A DNA stretch of 64,000 nucleotides from Halichondria panicea (Eukaryota; Porifera; Demospongiae; Suberitida; Halichondriidae), in NCBI RefSeq assembly GCF_963675165.1, contig NC_087382.1, positions 5,061,963 to 5,125,962 on the forward strand, given 5' to 3'. The notes beneath the pieces were generated by a model. That model made no database searches. It had not been told where the DNA came from and worked only from the letters and a program-made list of their open reading frames with translations. The position numbers and the translations under genes were made by a program. Below, piece by piece: positions 22,801 to 35,772 of the stretch (its first letter is position 1; each line of letters opens with the position of its first letter).

Positions 22801-24889
22801 GCAACGTACGCTATGACAAGTACAGTCGAAAACGGCAGTGGTTCTTGGTCAGACATGCATGCAATGGAACTAAGCTTTATGTGTTAACGAACAGCTATAG
22901 CGCTCCGGACATTCACCGGGACCAGAGTAGTCTCACAGCAAAGAAGCCAGAACTCAAGCGTGGCTGTATAGTGCGCATTTGATGTATCAAGCTTTCTATA
23001 TTTAGCTAGCTTCAATGCATGTGTGTACAAGGTTTAATTTATACTTCTTAGCTTTTACCCAACTAAGCTTTTTACCATTTGAAAATCTGTCAAAACAAAA
23101 AACTTTTTTTGCAGAGGCTATCTATCCTAGCTAGCTGTAAACGCAGTGCCATGGCATCCAAGTGAAAATACACACACAAACAAACACACTTACTATACCG
23201 TCTTTCTTCTAATTACAGCACCGCTAAAGATTTTCAGTGGCGCACAAATAGAACAAGAAAAAACCATAATTCCAGTTTGGCACTTATAATATTATTTAGA
23301 GTGGTGCTTAGCAACGTAGAGTACTATAGTATAGCTGTTTCCACAAGGCTATCAGATCAGTTGTACATGTAGCCTCGAATTAAGGATGCGTTATTTCTAA
23401 TTATGTAAGCGCTAGCAACTTGGCGCTTAATTGTTATGTGAATTTGGCCCTTCAATTAGAGTGGCGCTGTAATTAAATAACTCACTTATTGTGCTATGAA
23501 ACTATATATATAGGCTTCAATTGGTCTCCACTTGCACTTTGTTTGAGCCCCATTCAACCTTTTACTTGCTTGTCTTTCCTGCATATTATATTGTAGAGTT
23601 ATTACAGGGTGTCATACAGGATTTTAAAGTAGAGGGGGGAAATATAAGGCATTCTTTTAAGCTAAAAAAAGTCAACTGCATGCATGTTATTTTAATACCC
23701 TGGTTAGTATACAGGCTATAGATACTCAGTCATACACCATTACTAATATACCTGCATGAATGCAAATTTTAGGGAGGGGGGGAATACTCCCCCTGTGTAC
23801 TGTATAACACCCTGGTACAATAAGCAATAGCTGTGCATTTACATTGTACAGACGCTCCCCCTGTGTACTGTATGACACTCTGGTACAATCTGAATTATTA
23901 TACAATAGCTGTGCAATTACATTGTACAGCATTGTTCAGCATGTTGAGGGAAACTTACCTAGTTCCACAGTTTTGTCAAACAGCTCTCAAACCATGTCTA
24001 AACTCAACTTCTTTTTTTTCTTTGCAAGAACAGCAAATAAAAAATAAAATTTTTATTGCTATGCAGTTGCAGCTGCACATCTGTTGTACTGCATGCCATT
24101 ATTTGGTACTGAAAACGGCACACTGTGCTGAATTAGCATGTTTACCTGTTTCAGCACACCCATTACATTTAGCACAGTCCATTAGCATATTTATTTAATC
24201 GAACATCAAAATTACAAGCCATGAAAAAGCACACCAATACAACACGTAGGCTGTGCTATATGCCTACAAACTGTTTAGCACACCACGATGTTAATATAGC
24301 ACACGCTCAGGGTCTAAAACAGCACACCTCTTTTCTCTGTGTACATGTCGCCATATATACATACATGCACTGATGCATATTTGTTTTCTAGAAGGACTCC
24401 AGACTTCTTTGCTGATTAACTTTACTACTAACTGTGAGCCTACTGAAAGCAATTCTTTGCCGGCTCTATCAACTAGTATAATTATATAGATCGTAAAATT
24501 ATAGCTTGCGCCAATTAGGCCCTTTTCTCCCAGAGCCTGCATGTAACATATAATTATACTCATGCATGTCCCACTGCATGGCATGCAAGTACCCTATTTG
24601 TATAATACCTCTGCATGCATGCATGCACACTTCTTTGCTGACTCTGGTTAGTGTTTATAAAATAGTATAATTGATGCTTTTGTATATAAGTGTAGCGGAA
24701 AATCGAAATGTATATAAATCTAAATCTTATAAGGACATAAAATAATTCTTATTGTACAAAAAGACTAATTGAATCTACAGTACGTCATGTATAGTACCTA
24801 TAATTATATAAATTACACAAGTTTTGCTATGTGTTACAGTGTGTTAATTTTATGACTGTTCCTTCAAAGTTCAAGCACATTAATTTTAC
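19806..24889. other. Gene-poor AT-rich stretch
   Basis: No supported gene. Contents seen: a TG/AGGGTGG repeat at 20490-20660, the 100-bp repeat at 22246-22346 shared with 13385, and a partial tandem duplication at 23787-23935 (CTCCCCCTGTGTACTGTAT twice, offset 68 bp, the second unit longer). Long enough for distal regulatory DNA of neighbouring genes, but nothing specific can be read. Confidence 0.5.
20490..20660. repeat. TG-rich minisatellite with AGGGTGG spacers
   Basis: Alternating (TG)n and AAGAGGGTGG-type spacers. Same composition as the tract at 13658-13772. Confidence 0.9.
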
Positions 24890-25701
24890 TCAAATCATAA
24901 GCACAGAACACATTATCAGAATCATAATAGCCACTATTGCGGGATTTGAATTTCCTCCACTGTTGCATTCCAGAGGCAGCAAAGATCTGAAATGCTTATT
25001 GCAAGCTGCATGCATGTTTAAAATTAGCATAAAAACGTAACTTATAAATTTTCCACTTACTCTCTCGAATAGGATTACAGCCATGCCAATCAAACCCACA
25101 CTTGTTGTAGGCTTCCTCAACAAAAGAGCAGCTCTCATCCAGACAGTACGCTGTGAGACCTTCCTCCTATTTGGACATTTGTATAATTATAGTTAAAATC
25201 ACCTAAAGGAGTAACTCACCATTCTTTTAGACTGACATGCCCCCAAGCCTTCTTGAGCAGCTTCCACAAACAAGCATTGCAAATCAGGTGTGCTACGGTT
25301 TTTGTTTGTAATTTCTGATTCATTGCAAGCTGCACAAATTGTATGAGGGCATCATAATTATAGTATGTTCATAGTTAGCAGCTCACCCAACTGAAATGCA
25401 TTGCATAGACCACACACATCGTAGGCTGATGAGAAATAGTTTCGACACTCATCATCGTTGCAGAAAGTTGTTTGATTTGTCACCTAAAGTGTGCACAATC
25501 AGTAATTAAATCCAGAAAACATTTATCCATGCAATAAATAACTAATGTGAGAGTTCTGCATCTCCTGAATGTAATATCACTGCTTGGTATCCTTCCAGCC
25601 AGACATGTAAGGCCATCTTCTTCAGCGGCACAGTTGACAAATGTTTGTACTATCAATACGGTGAGAAGAATCAACGTCAGCTTGATAATCTGTATATACA
25701 A
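24890..25701 (-). CDS. Small secreted or membrane-anchored Cys-rich protein
   Basis: Five short exons inferred: 25701-25543 (signal peptide LTLILLTVLIVQTFVNC), 25483-25387, 25329-25220, 25166-25061 and 24986-24890. Exons 2 to 4 join in phase with good splice sites and carry Cys-rich segments (CNDDECRNYFSSAYDVCGLC; CLDESCSFVEEAYNKCGFDW). The last exon has a hydrophobic end, NPAIVAIMILIMCSVLMI, like a GPI signal or TM anchor. However, the best exon 4 donor (GTAAGT, phase 1) puts that exon in another frame, so the end may use an unusual splice or be broken. The exon 1 donor (GTTATT) is weak. No family recognised. Confidence 0.5.
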
Positions 25702-25917
25702 TAGGCATACAACGACATACCATATGAATGCACATAATTATATAGCTATACTTTCTTACCACATTAACAGCCACCATCATACGTACTTTTCCACCGTTAT
25801 CTATATAGCTTAACAAGATTTTTTTGGCTGTGTTTTGCTGTCGTGGGACCAATCCAGAAACTTGAACTGTTTTATGTGTGCATAAACATGCAGTAGCGAG
25901 GTGGGGCCAACTCCCAC

Positions 25918-26154
25918 TCATTGTTTACATTTTTTTGTAATGGTTATGATATGTCAAAAGCCTCCGTATATGTAAACCACATGGCTAATATAAATGTTGG
26001 CAACTTAAGTGCTAGAGTTTTTTTCCAGCGCATGCACACTCATTGTCTAATGGTTTTATGATAATTTGTTATGTTAAAAGCCTCCGTATATGTAAACCAC
26101 ATTGCTAATATAAATGTTGGCAACTAAGCCTGTGCTAAAGTTTTTTGCCAGCTG
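25918..26154. repeat. 120-bp tandem duplication
   Basis: GCCTCCGTATATGTAAACCA starts at 25961 and again at 26081, with similar flanks on both sides. Two diverged units; no coding content. Confidence 0.85.
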
Positions 26155-27003
26155 TAATTAGAATGTCCGGTTGATTTTTAAACCAGACACTCTGACTTCC
26201 TAAAGTTTATAGTCTATTTTCAACCCTATATGTACGAAAAATTTAATAAAAAACTTGTTCTAATCAACAAAAGGACTCAAGTATACTGTAGATGGTATAC
26301 ATGTACATTCATGCACTCCTGGGTACATTAAATTAATGAAAGGATCACAATGCCTAGCCAGACTGCACTGAGAGTGAGAGGGGTAAGGCTGCTTCCTTGC
26401 AACTGGTCTGAGATAGCCCATCGGATAGCATTCTCTGATAGCTACCCTTAGTCTGCTATGTTAACAAAAGACTCACAGCCTGCAACAGGATCGTCTGAAC
26501 GGAGTGAAAGCTGACAAGAGCCTACAGTGCAACAACCAAAGAGAGTAGAACTTTTGATTTTTTACGTTTTTGTGAATATCTTCTAAACTGAATGTGATTA
26601 GATCAATTTGAGTGTAGGTACTGAAAGTTCAACTATTGGCGCTTCCATTGGACCACCACCTGTTACATCATATGACATCATCATTCCAAAATGGCGGCTA
26701 GAATATGTGTACATTGAAAATATGTTAGGCATGAAACTATATATATGTTTGAGTTAAGATCTGAAATTTGTTGTGCAAGTACATTATTCTTGTGCAACTT
26801 TTGAGCTCCAACAGAAGTGCAGGCTACTGGTAGGTTCTGGATATACAGAATTTTGTAAATTTATAGTAGCAAATGTGTTAGGCATTTATTTTTTGAGTTT
26901 ATGCTAGTTAAGGTCTGATTTTTGAGGAGCATGTACTACAATAGTATACTTTTCATCTGTACTAACTTACCGGAGCTAGACCAGTCTCTTCTTTCTATCA
27001 CGC
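26155..27003. other. No feature recognised
   Basis: No conserved frame and no clear repeat on either strand up to the left edge of the right-hand duplication copy. Confidence 0.4.
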
Positions 27004-28722
27004 GCGTTTATTGAAAGAGACTCTTGCAGCACCTACCTATCACTTTTCTAGATCCGCCACTGAACATGTCTAGATGATGTGTATGTGTGTCTACGTGTGC
27101 AGACCGCAGCATCATAATCCGAGTAGACCTATAGTCTCGGGTCCAGGCTATCTAGTCTTGCACCAGTCCCGATTAAAAATTGGGTCTTGAGAACTTCCTA
27201 TCGGCAAGTAAATAGTGGTCACAAATAATATAATAATAATAATAATATAATCGATGCTTTACAGTATGACTTTACATTTAGTCATTTTAGACAAGATGAA
27301 TAATTTGTGATGGGTCAGAAATTAAGATCATACTGACAGGAAGTTCCTAGAAGGAACACCTGAGTGAATATACTACGTAAAATGTATACATAATTATACG
27401 GTTATACAGAGCAACAGGGACAAAAGGTGATAAGTGCAGATGATTGATTCATGGTTGATGACCACAGTGTGGTTACAATAATGTGAAAACCACAGTTCTG
27501 CAAATAGTAGTTGAGAGTCCTTGGTGCTCAGTGCTCAATCAGGATGAATCTACACATGCAAGAAGGAGAGAAGCTATAGCAACTACTCAGAGTCAGCTAG
27601 AAAGATCTAGACTGAGCTTAAACCAGGCATGTTATGTTTCAAGGTTCCAATGGCATGGATTCAGTTCTCAAAGCAAAAGATGAAAATTAAATTGTATTTG
27701 CCAAATACGAATTGCAGTACTGCCACTTGAATATGAAATGCTGTGGGCAACAAGAGGCTGCTTTGCATAACTTCTTTTCCTTCATTTCCTTCTTTTTGCC
27801 TCCAATTGACCGCAGCGGTTGACATGCCAAGAAATCTTCGGCGTGTCGACACAACTTCTACATCGGAAGTTCACCAGACCCATGTTATCTACCTAGCATT
27901 TAGAAAACATCCGGGGTTGGCTGCGCGAGACTAGGTCCAGGCCGCGCTTTAGAATCAATCGCGGACATCCTATCATAATAATAATAATTATGTCGGACAC
28001 TATATTCAAAACTTCATAAGATACAGACACCATTCAAGAATTATTTTAAAGCTATTCTGTATTTTCCAAATGTTGTAGCTCTAAATAAAAAAAAATTACT
28101 TGTGTTACAGCTGAAAGAAGACGCCGTGGTTGCAATTGTCGGACAAAAACCAAATAATATGTTTGGACAGTGCTGATATTGTCGCCAGTAAGGACTCCTG
28201 CAAACATGTAAGAACTGAGGACCATAGTGGAACTCTTTAGCTAGTTGCTGATCAAAAATCAAGCATGCACTCAAATTCCTATCAGGACCAAGAATTTCCT
28301 ATCAGAGAAATTCCTATCAGAGCCAATGAAATCGTTATTTTTTTGCAATCTGATTGGGCTGTACTCCTCATTGCAGCAGTACAAATCCTATATAAGCGAC
28401 TGCGTTTCCCCCGGCCACCCGTCAGAACGGGTGCCCCACTGCCGGACTACGCCCAGCTAATCACTTTGCTGCACTGACTTCCATTGTTTCTTTTTCGAAT
28501 TTTGCAGCATACAATTTATATAATAAAACTTTTCACTTTGGCTATAGATCTAGCTAAAAATAAATGACAATGTGTATATGAGGCGCAAGTTTGTAGGTAT
28601 ATTTGGGTATTCCGAAACCTCAAAGAAACACCTTATCGAAAACTTCTTGCATGCATGCATGGGGATGCCTATATAATACTTCAAGTGCAGGAAGTTTGAT
28701 TAGTAGTAGTAGCTATAGTAGA

Positions 28723-30664
28723 ATGGCAACTTCTGAGGCAAACCCGAAATCTCCCGCAACCCCTAAAGCAGGAGAGGCAACTGAGTCTACAAAACTTGTG
28801 CCAGTTATCACTCCAGAAGAGATACAGCACTTCCAAGAGCTTGGACTGGGTAGAGGAATTGACAGTACAGATCCAAATCTATGGAAGAACAAAGACCCTA
28901 TACAGTTGCGAATCATCTCCAAAGATCTCAAAAACGTAATCGGTACAAACGAAAATGGCATCAAACGAAAGTATGAGAAGACTGTTTCTTCGTCAAGATC
29001 CCAGTTGAGTAAGATACAGCTCTCGTTGAATGTTCCAAGCAGCCATGTAAAGATCGGTTTGGATGGGCACTATTCACAGAGTGTGAACTCAAGTGTAGAA
29101 GTAAAAGGAACAAAAATCCAAACACGAACCATTTCATTTAGATACGACTTCAATGATATACCAGCTGGCTCACAAGTTTTTAATGAGCATATAGATTCGA
29201 AGAGCGAAAACCATAGTGGATTTCAAATATTTGAAAATGACTTGGCCATTTGGATATTGAGGTACCTCAAAAAACAACAATTGACAAGATCAATCGATGG
29301 ACTGAAAGGCCAAACAGCAATTGAGAAACTTGATGACTTTGCGAATCAAATTGATTCAGTCGATTCCGATGATGCCAAAGATCTTAATGAAGCCTGTCGA
29401 CTGTTTGTCTTTGACCTGGGAGTCACACACTACGTCAGCTCCATAGAACTTGGAGCAGTCAGCTACAGTGTTGATACTAAAAGGTCGGAAAAGAAAGGTG
29501 GAGGAGTTGGGGGTAGTGTGGGTGTAGCTTCTGCAGCTACTGCTAAAGCCTCTACTGCAATTACAAAAGAGTTCCATCAACGAACAAAGGAAGAGCAAAC
29601 TATCGGGCATTTCAACGACGAGGGAGTTGTGCGATGGAATACTTCTGATGAAGCGGTTATTGGTTTTCAGATACAACCAATCAACAGGTTGATGAGAGTT
29701 GCAGCCGTTCAGACGGCTATGATCATTGCCATTCAGTTATTCATTCAGAGCAAGACGGATGACTCCAGTGAGAATATCTATAGTGATTCTGTATTGAGAG
29801 GGTATACCGGTGTAATTGATGTATGGTTTTGATTAGGAGGAAAGAAACCTAAAGAGCCGGTACCAACTAGAACAACTCACTGCACATGTATATAGTTATA
29901 CTGCATGCATGTGTTTAACTATTGAGTGGCCATGAAATAGCAGTACAATTAATTTTACTAATAAATACATACATGCAGGTGGTCCCTTCCTAATCTCGAC
30001 TACAATCAACAAAACACCCGTCTATTGGAAAGTGGCCGAAGACAAAATCATTGGAACGGATAAAGTTGAATGTTCTTCTATATTCTACTTCATGCAATTT
30101 GAAGACAACAGTTTTGCTATAGCGTACTGGGGTGATGAACCAAGTGATCGCAAACTACTTACAAACGTGAATTTTATTCTTTCAAAATTACGTACAGCTG
30201 CTCCAAATCTTCCCCGTTTTGTCACTGCTAACCGAAGCAGAGTTGGGTCTTCTAATTCCTCACTTCTGTTGAAATCAATCTTTCCTGTAAAGAGCGCTCA
30301 ATTTTCCCTGTACAGCAGGCTGGAGGATTCATTTGCTTGTCTCACCATTGGTATACCATCCGATTTTCAGACTTGGATGGAGGGAGACGAAGTTTTCATG
30401 AAGCACCAATCTCGTCCTTTTACAAGCGACTATGTAACAATGGAACGAAAAGAACAGCATCTTGAAGCCGAATATTTCACTACTTTGTATTCCTCCAGAT
30501 CTAAATGTCAAGAAAATCCAAAAATGGGCATTTTATTCCGCCTGCACCCACAAAGCTTCCGAGAAACTGCTCAAGAAGATTATGATGATGGATCGAAGTC
30601 TTCGAAGGCCAAACTGCTAATGGACTCTACTAAACACGAAGGAGGACCCTCTTTGCATGGGTAA
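28723..30664 (+). CDS. MACPF-like protein, intact copy (590 aa)
   Basis: Two exons: 28723-29809 and 29979-30664, phase-1 intron with acceptor ATGCAG. Around residue 240 the sequence FVFDLGVTHYVSSIELGA resembles the MACPF signature ([FY]GTH[FY]), followed by a Gly/Ala/Ser/Thr-rich stretch and DEAVIGFQIQP, as in other MACPF-like proteins (recollection). MACPF proteins form membrane pores in immunity, predation or development; which applies here is unknown. No signal peptide is visible. The exon 2 part (about 228 residues) matches no domain I know. The start follows a TATA-like box by about 50 bp; upstream in-frame sequence has no ATG. Its duplicate at 9107 is broken. Confidence 0.7.
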
Positions 30665-31264
30665 CGTGCAGTTCCAAGTAATAACATTGAACCATTTTGC
30701 AATAGTTTTAGTATAATTATTATATGCATGCTCAGGAATTACAAGTTTTAATTGGCTGTCTGCAAGTAATGTGTTGACTGGACTATACATTGTACTGGAC
30801 TGAACTATTCCTTTTCATAACAAGACCACAATAGTACATAAATTATTGATTTGAAAAAAAGCATAAAACACGTACTTTTACCTCATAAGCCCACAATGTC
30901 TTTAGGTAGTCTCATCCGTTGCTTGCACGACAATTAGAGCTAGAACTGTTGCTCAAATGTAGGCCAAATTGCACAAACACATGCAGGAATTAAGTATTTA
31001 ACGTGCTCTCCATATCCCTCACCAGGAAAATTCATGCCTAAACCCTTCCAGAAACAGCACACTCATGTTGTACCGTTTCCTGTACGTATTTGAGAAATTT
31101 AGATGTTTAATGCTAATTGATTAGCCTATAATGTTTGAGCCTATAACAACAGTTCTAGGTACAACTTCATGTGGTGCAAGCAAGAACAATATTTTACGAT
31201 ACATACTACATGCACTGCATTATCACTTCTCTGGTTTCATGCCCTCAAGTACAGTTTAGAGAGA

Positions 31265-31475
31265 ATAACAGTGGAGAGAAGTGTGAAAGGAGTCGGAGGT
31301 AACCTTGAAGCAGCCTCTGCCGCCTCTGCCAGAGGAAGATTCGACACTTCAAAGGATACAGAGAACGGATGATGGACGAGCAGTTGATTGGGTATTTCGA
31401 TGACAAAGGAGAAGTTCGTAGAAATACTTCGGATGAAACTGTAATTGGTTTTGAGATACTGCCTGTCAGCTGATT
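31265..31475 (+). pseudogene. Degenerate MACPF-like fragment, right copy
   Basis: Counterpart of 12060-12265 with the same GVGGNLEAASAASARG and EQLIGYFDDKGEVR blocks, ending at a stop after FEILPVS. The two blocks lie in different frames, so it is non-functional. Confidence 0.65.
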
Positions 31476-31834
31476 GCTCTTCCTGCTAGTTGCTACTATA
31501 CCAGCTAGCTCCATGCTCATACATAATTATAGTCTACTCTATCTGCATGCATTTATTGTCTAACACTCCTTTAATTGGTTTCTAATTTGTTATTCATGTC
31601 AACGCTGGGAGTTTCAGTGCTCTAATTTTGTATTGTAATTGACCTCATAACGCAAGCTAGCTATTATGGCTCTAGTAGGTGTCTTGATTAGACAACAGCA
31701 AAACCATTTTTTAATTGTACACTCTCCAGTCATGCACTAATAGCACATCATACGATTATAATAATAACAAACGAACCAATACAGGATAATTATTGCAGAA
31801 CAACAATCATGCAAAGTGTTTGACAGATAAAATA

Positions 31835-34800
31835 TCACCACAGTTTAGGTAGAGTAATGTCTCTAAAATTGTTTTCGCGGTGTGTCCAATACGTGCCACC
31901 AAACACCCACTCAGACTCGTGACCTTCGACCTCTTGCTTGTGGAAAAAGTTTGGGTTCCATTCTTGACCGATACGCTCTCTCTCAGCTTGAGCAGCACGC
32001 TGGATCTGTACGTTATAATTATAACAGCCAGGTGAAGATATTTCAGAGAGAACAACTAAACTGTAGCCCTTAAGTATAGGATGACATACAATAAAGTTAA
32101 GAGCATGCACTAGCTCTTGCAGGATTGATACATTCTGTCAGTGCTTCATAGTTGTGTAGCTTATAACGGCTTGCCATATATACCACCGAGGCATCAGCAC
32201 CAGCAGTGCTTACGCAGTGGCTATAGTTACAACATGTATAACACTGACATGTACATGTACATACAGTCCAAAATTAAGTGAAAACTATACCTGTTCCACG
32301 GTGTGTTTCTCTGTCTCAGCCTCTTGAAGCTTTCCCTCCTCAAGCATTCTAGGAAGGAATATGGACTATATGTAATTGTCATTGTACAGTAAATATAATT
32401 TTTGAGGACTGGTTATGCTTAGATCTGTACGAAATTGACCTTCACCTCTGATCAGGTCTGAACCTACAGTCGGTACAGGGCAGTTTGTCCTCTAAGTCTT
32501 CTTCCAGTTCATTCAGTTCAACTGCAAACTGGCTGAAGCCGTAATAGTCCTCGTATCCGTCTGGCATGGGACCTGTGGTGGTGGTAATGTGTGTGTGTCT
32601 ACAGGGCTGTATTGAATAACATTCAAGTCCTTAGTAGAATTACTGCATACGTTATGGTCACTCAACAACATTCTAGTAGTATAATTATGGTGTGCAGTGA
32701 ATTTAACCACCACTTCGACCATGCAGTACTAGCCAGTCATGTAAAGTGTTAAATCCTGCATGGGCAAATAACTACGTATACATTGATCCCAAACATGTGT
32801 ATCCACCGGCCAGGCCACCTTTTAAATACATGCAGTCACAGAGTTGGTCTCCCCAAGGGGTGACTTAATGTAGCTCTATACACAAGTTATAATAAAGTAC
32901 ACTAATACATAAATATGTACACGCATGCACCGTACCTGCCCTCCAGATGCATTGTGCTGTCTCAGGGGAATCCCCACAGAACACGGCCTCATGCCACGCC
33001 CCAAACATGTGACGTACAGCTGTTCCACTGGCATCGTACACATCACCGTACACCTGGTACTTTTTATTGCTCCAATAGCTAGCCTGCAACGAAGGGCGAG
33101 AGAAAAAAACACACAAGTAAAAAAAATTTCAGCACAATTGATTTTAAGGAAAGGACAAGATTGACTCGCACTAAAAAGGACGCAAACAAGATAATTAGTT
33201 AGTTATTTTATGGAATTTTATGGCAAAACTAAAGCAGGTCGGTTCAAATGAGGTCAAACACTTGGAAGTTAGTAGTACATGTACACGTACATCCCAACTA
33301 GTTTTACATGCAGGCCAAACACATTGTCTAAATGTACTCACAAGTATAAAAAATATTGTACATGTGCACCTTGACAAAGGTAAGTTTGCAGCTGCACTTG
33401 TCTCCGTTGGTGATGGTCATCTCTCCGTATTGGTCCACCCACCGCTGACCACCCAATACATTGTGGATGCATGAGGTCACCTTCTGCCACTGATAGTGGT
33501 CGTCATGGCTACACGGGGAGAAATGTTTTTTTTAGTAAACAAACATTGAACAGGAAAAAAACAGGAAAAAAACCATTAATTGTGGACACCCTCTAAATCT
33601 ATACAGCCAGGCACCAAAGTCTCTAGTGTTTATTAAATTTCCTTATGGCTTACTCTGAAATGGACAGGTTTCACTATACAGCATAATCAGAACAATTGCT
33701 GTGCATGAATGTACGTGTACATGTATATGTTACCATGCTAACCGTGGCAGAGTGACGTTGACCACTCCTATAGGGAATACTTCCATCGACTTGCCCCAAA
33801 ACTTGCTCTTGATGCGAGCATCTTAAGGGGGAAGATAGTACATGTACATGCAATCATTTCATTGGTCAATAAATGCTGCTGACAACAAGCAGAGAGACAA
33901 GAACATGAACAGTATCAAGATCACCATTGATGCGTGAGTGTATGTGCAAACCCTAACACTGTGTATCGCACAACTTCCTCATGCCTCTTACATATGTCTG
34001 TTATGTGTTCCATACTACTGTAGCAGAAACACAGCTGCATGCACCTCACCTTGCCAAAAAACGTAGTTTGGAGACTCGCAGTGACACGCTGCTATTGGAG
34101 GATGGTGACTCACCTGCGACGGAAAACAACAGCTGTACATGTACATTCAACAAGCAAGAATCTTCGGAGATGCTTCGGCAACTCAAAAATGTGTTAATTG
34201 TATACGTATATATCTATGGTAACTAGCGATCGGTGCTACACATACATTTGGATTTCTATTCCAACTCAACAGTGTATTGCCTTCCATGTAGGTCGGCTTT
34301 TTCCATGGTTACACAATTGACTATGCGTGCAGCTGTTTAAATATGATACTCTAAAGCATGGTATATAACATGTACGCCAAATCTATAGTAACCCATGCCC
34401 CTCACCTGCTCGGCAATGAACTTGAATCCCTTGTCCTCCCTCACCCACTCGTACGTCTCCCCGAGGATAGGGTTGAACGGTTTACGTCCCACACGGTGGT
34501 ACGAGAGTGCATACGATGACATGGCAAACGCTGCTATCCTCACCTGCATGCAGAGGGAGGAGGGTTAAAGAAAGAATACCTTGTGTTCTGGTAACTATAG
34601 CAACTGGTAGTCCTTTACCATTCCTAGCAATTGCAAAGGGCACTTCTACTTCAGCTCATCTTGAGGCTTTATATATAGCTTCAAAAATGGGTATTATATG
34701 TACATACACTACTGCTCGCTAGTAAAAGACCGCTAATATAATAATACACATATGCAAGGTACCCTAGCCTATTAAACCCCGCCCCCCTTCACACACCATC

Positions 34801-35008
34801 CTATCATAAACGTCGTCCAATCGCGAAGCCTGGTCCAAAAGCTCGGAATACTCTAGCTCCTCGCACAGTCTCTGCAGAGCACTGAGCGGCTCGTTAAGAG
34901 ACACAGGCATCGAGATCTTGGAGAGGTCTTTACCAATATTCTTACGAAGGATGCCCCATAAACTGAGATCACCTGAGCATGAGAGATAGTCATATGACTG
35001 TAAAGAAT

Positions 35009-35046
<38 letters not shown>

Positions 35047-35736
35047 ACACACGTAAGCATTGTAATAATAACTTGTACAATATTGGTTACATGTAGACTA
35101 ACATATCAATAATTATGATACGGAAATTTCAAGACTTGAAAAAAAAAAGTTAGTGTTAAAATATCCCTTCCTCCTATAGACAAAATTGTTACTGTAAGGA
35201 CACATGTAATTTATTACAAACCATCATCTTTTTTGGGACAGGGTAGTTGAGAGCGCCTCTGGATGCCTCTGTCACGTGACAGGTCAGGTGACCTGGCCGG
35301 CTCCTCCCTGATGGAGAGGTTCTTGGCAATGGTATAGATAGAAGTTTCAGAGGGATCTAGGAAAACACGAAATGCATTGACGATAACTATACGCATTATT
35401 TCATGCTATAATAGTACAGAACTGGGTACCTAATACTGGTACTTACATGTATATGCAAGCCTACTACAGAAAACGAGCATACATGTATTGTGATTCAATG
35501 GATTCGATGACGATACATGCACAATGCATGTATACACAGAGTCAATTGTGCCAAGGGGAGAGAGGACACACATGCAGCTCTCTAAAGCTAAATCGACAGA
35601 GACGGCACTCACTGGAGTCCAGAGTAGTGAAGGCTTCTTCGTGGGTGAGTGCCTCATACATCTCCAGGTCAGACTCCTCCTCTGCCGAGTCGTCCTCGAC
35701 CACTTCCCCCTCACTCTCACTGCTCTGCTCGTGGAG

Positions 35737-35772
<36 letters not shown>

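Larger units (their letters stand above)
27004..31700. repeat. Segmental duplication, right copy
   Basis: Direct copy of 7385-12500, nearly identical through the upstream flank and gene and more diverged beyond about 31000. It begins inside the hAT-like MITE (only its right end is present). The two copies are about 19.6 kb apart. Confidence 0.93.
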
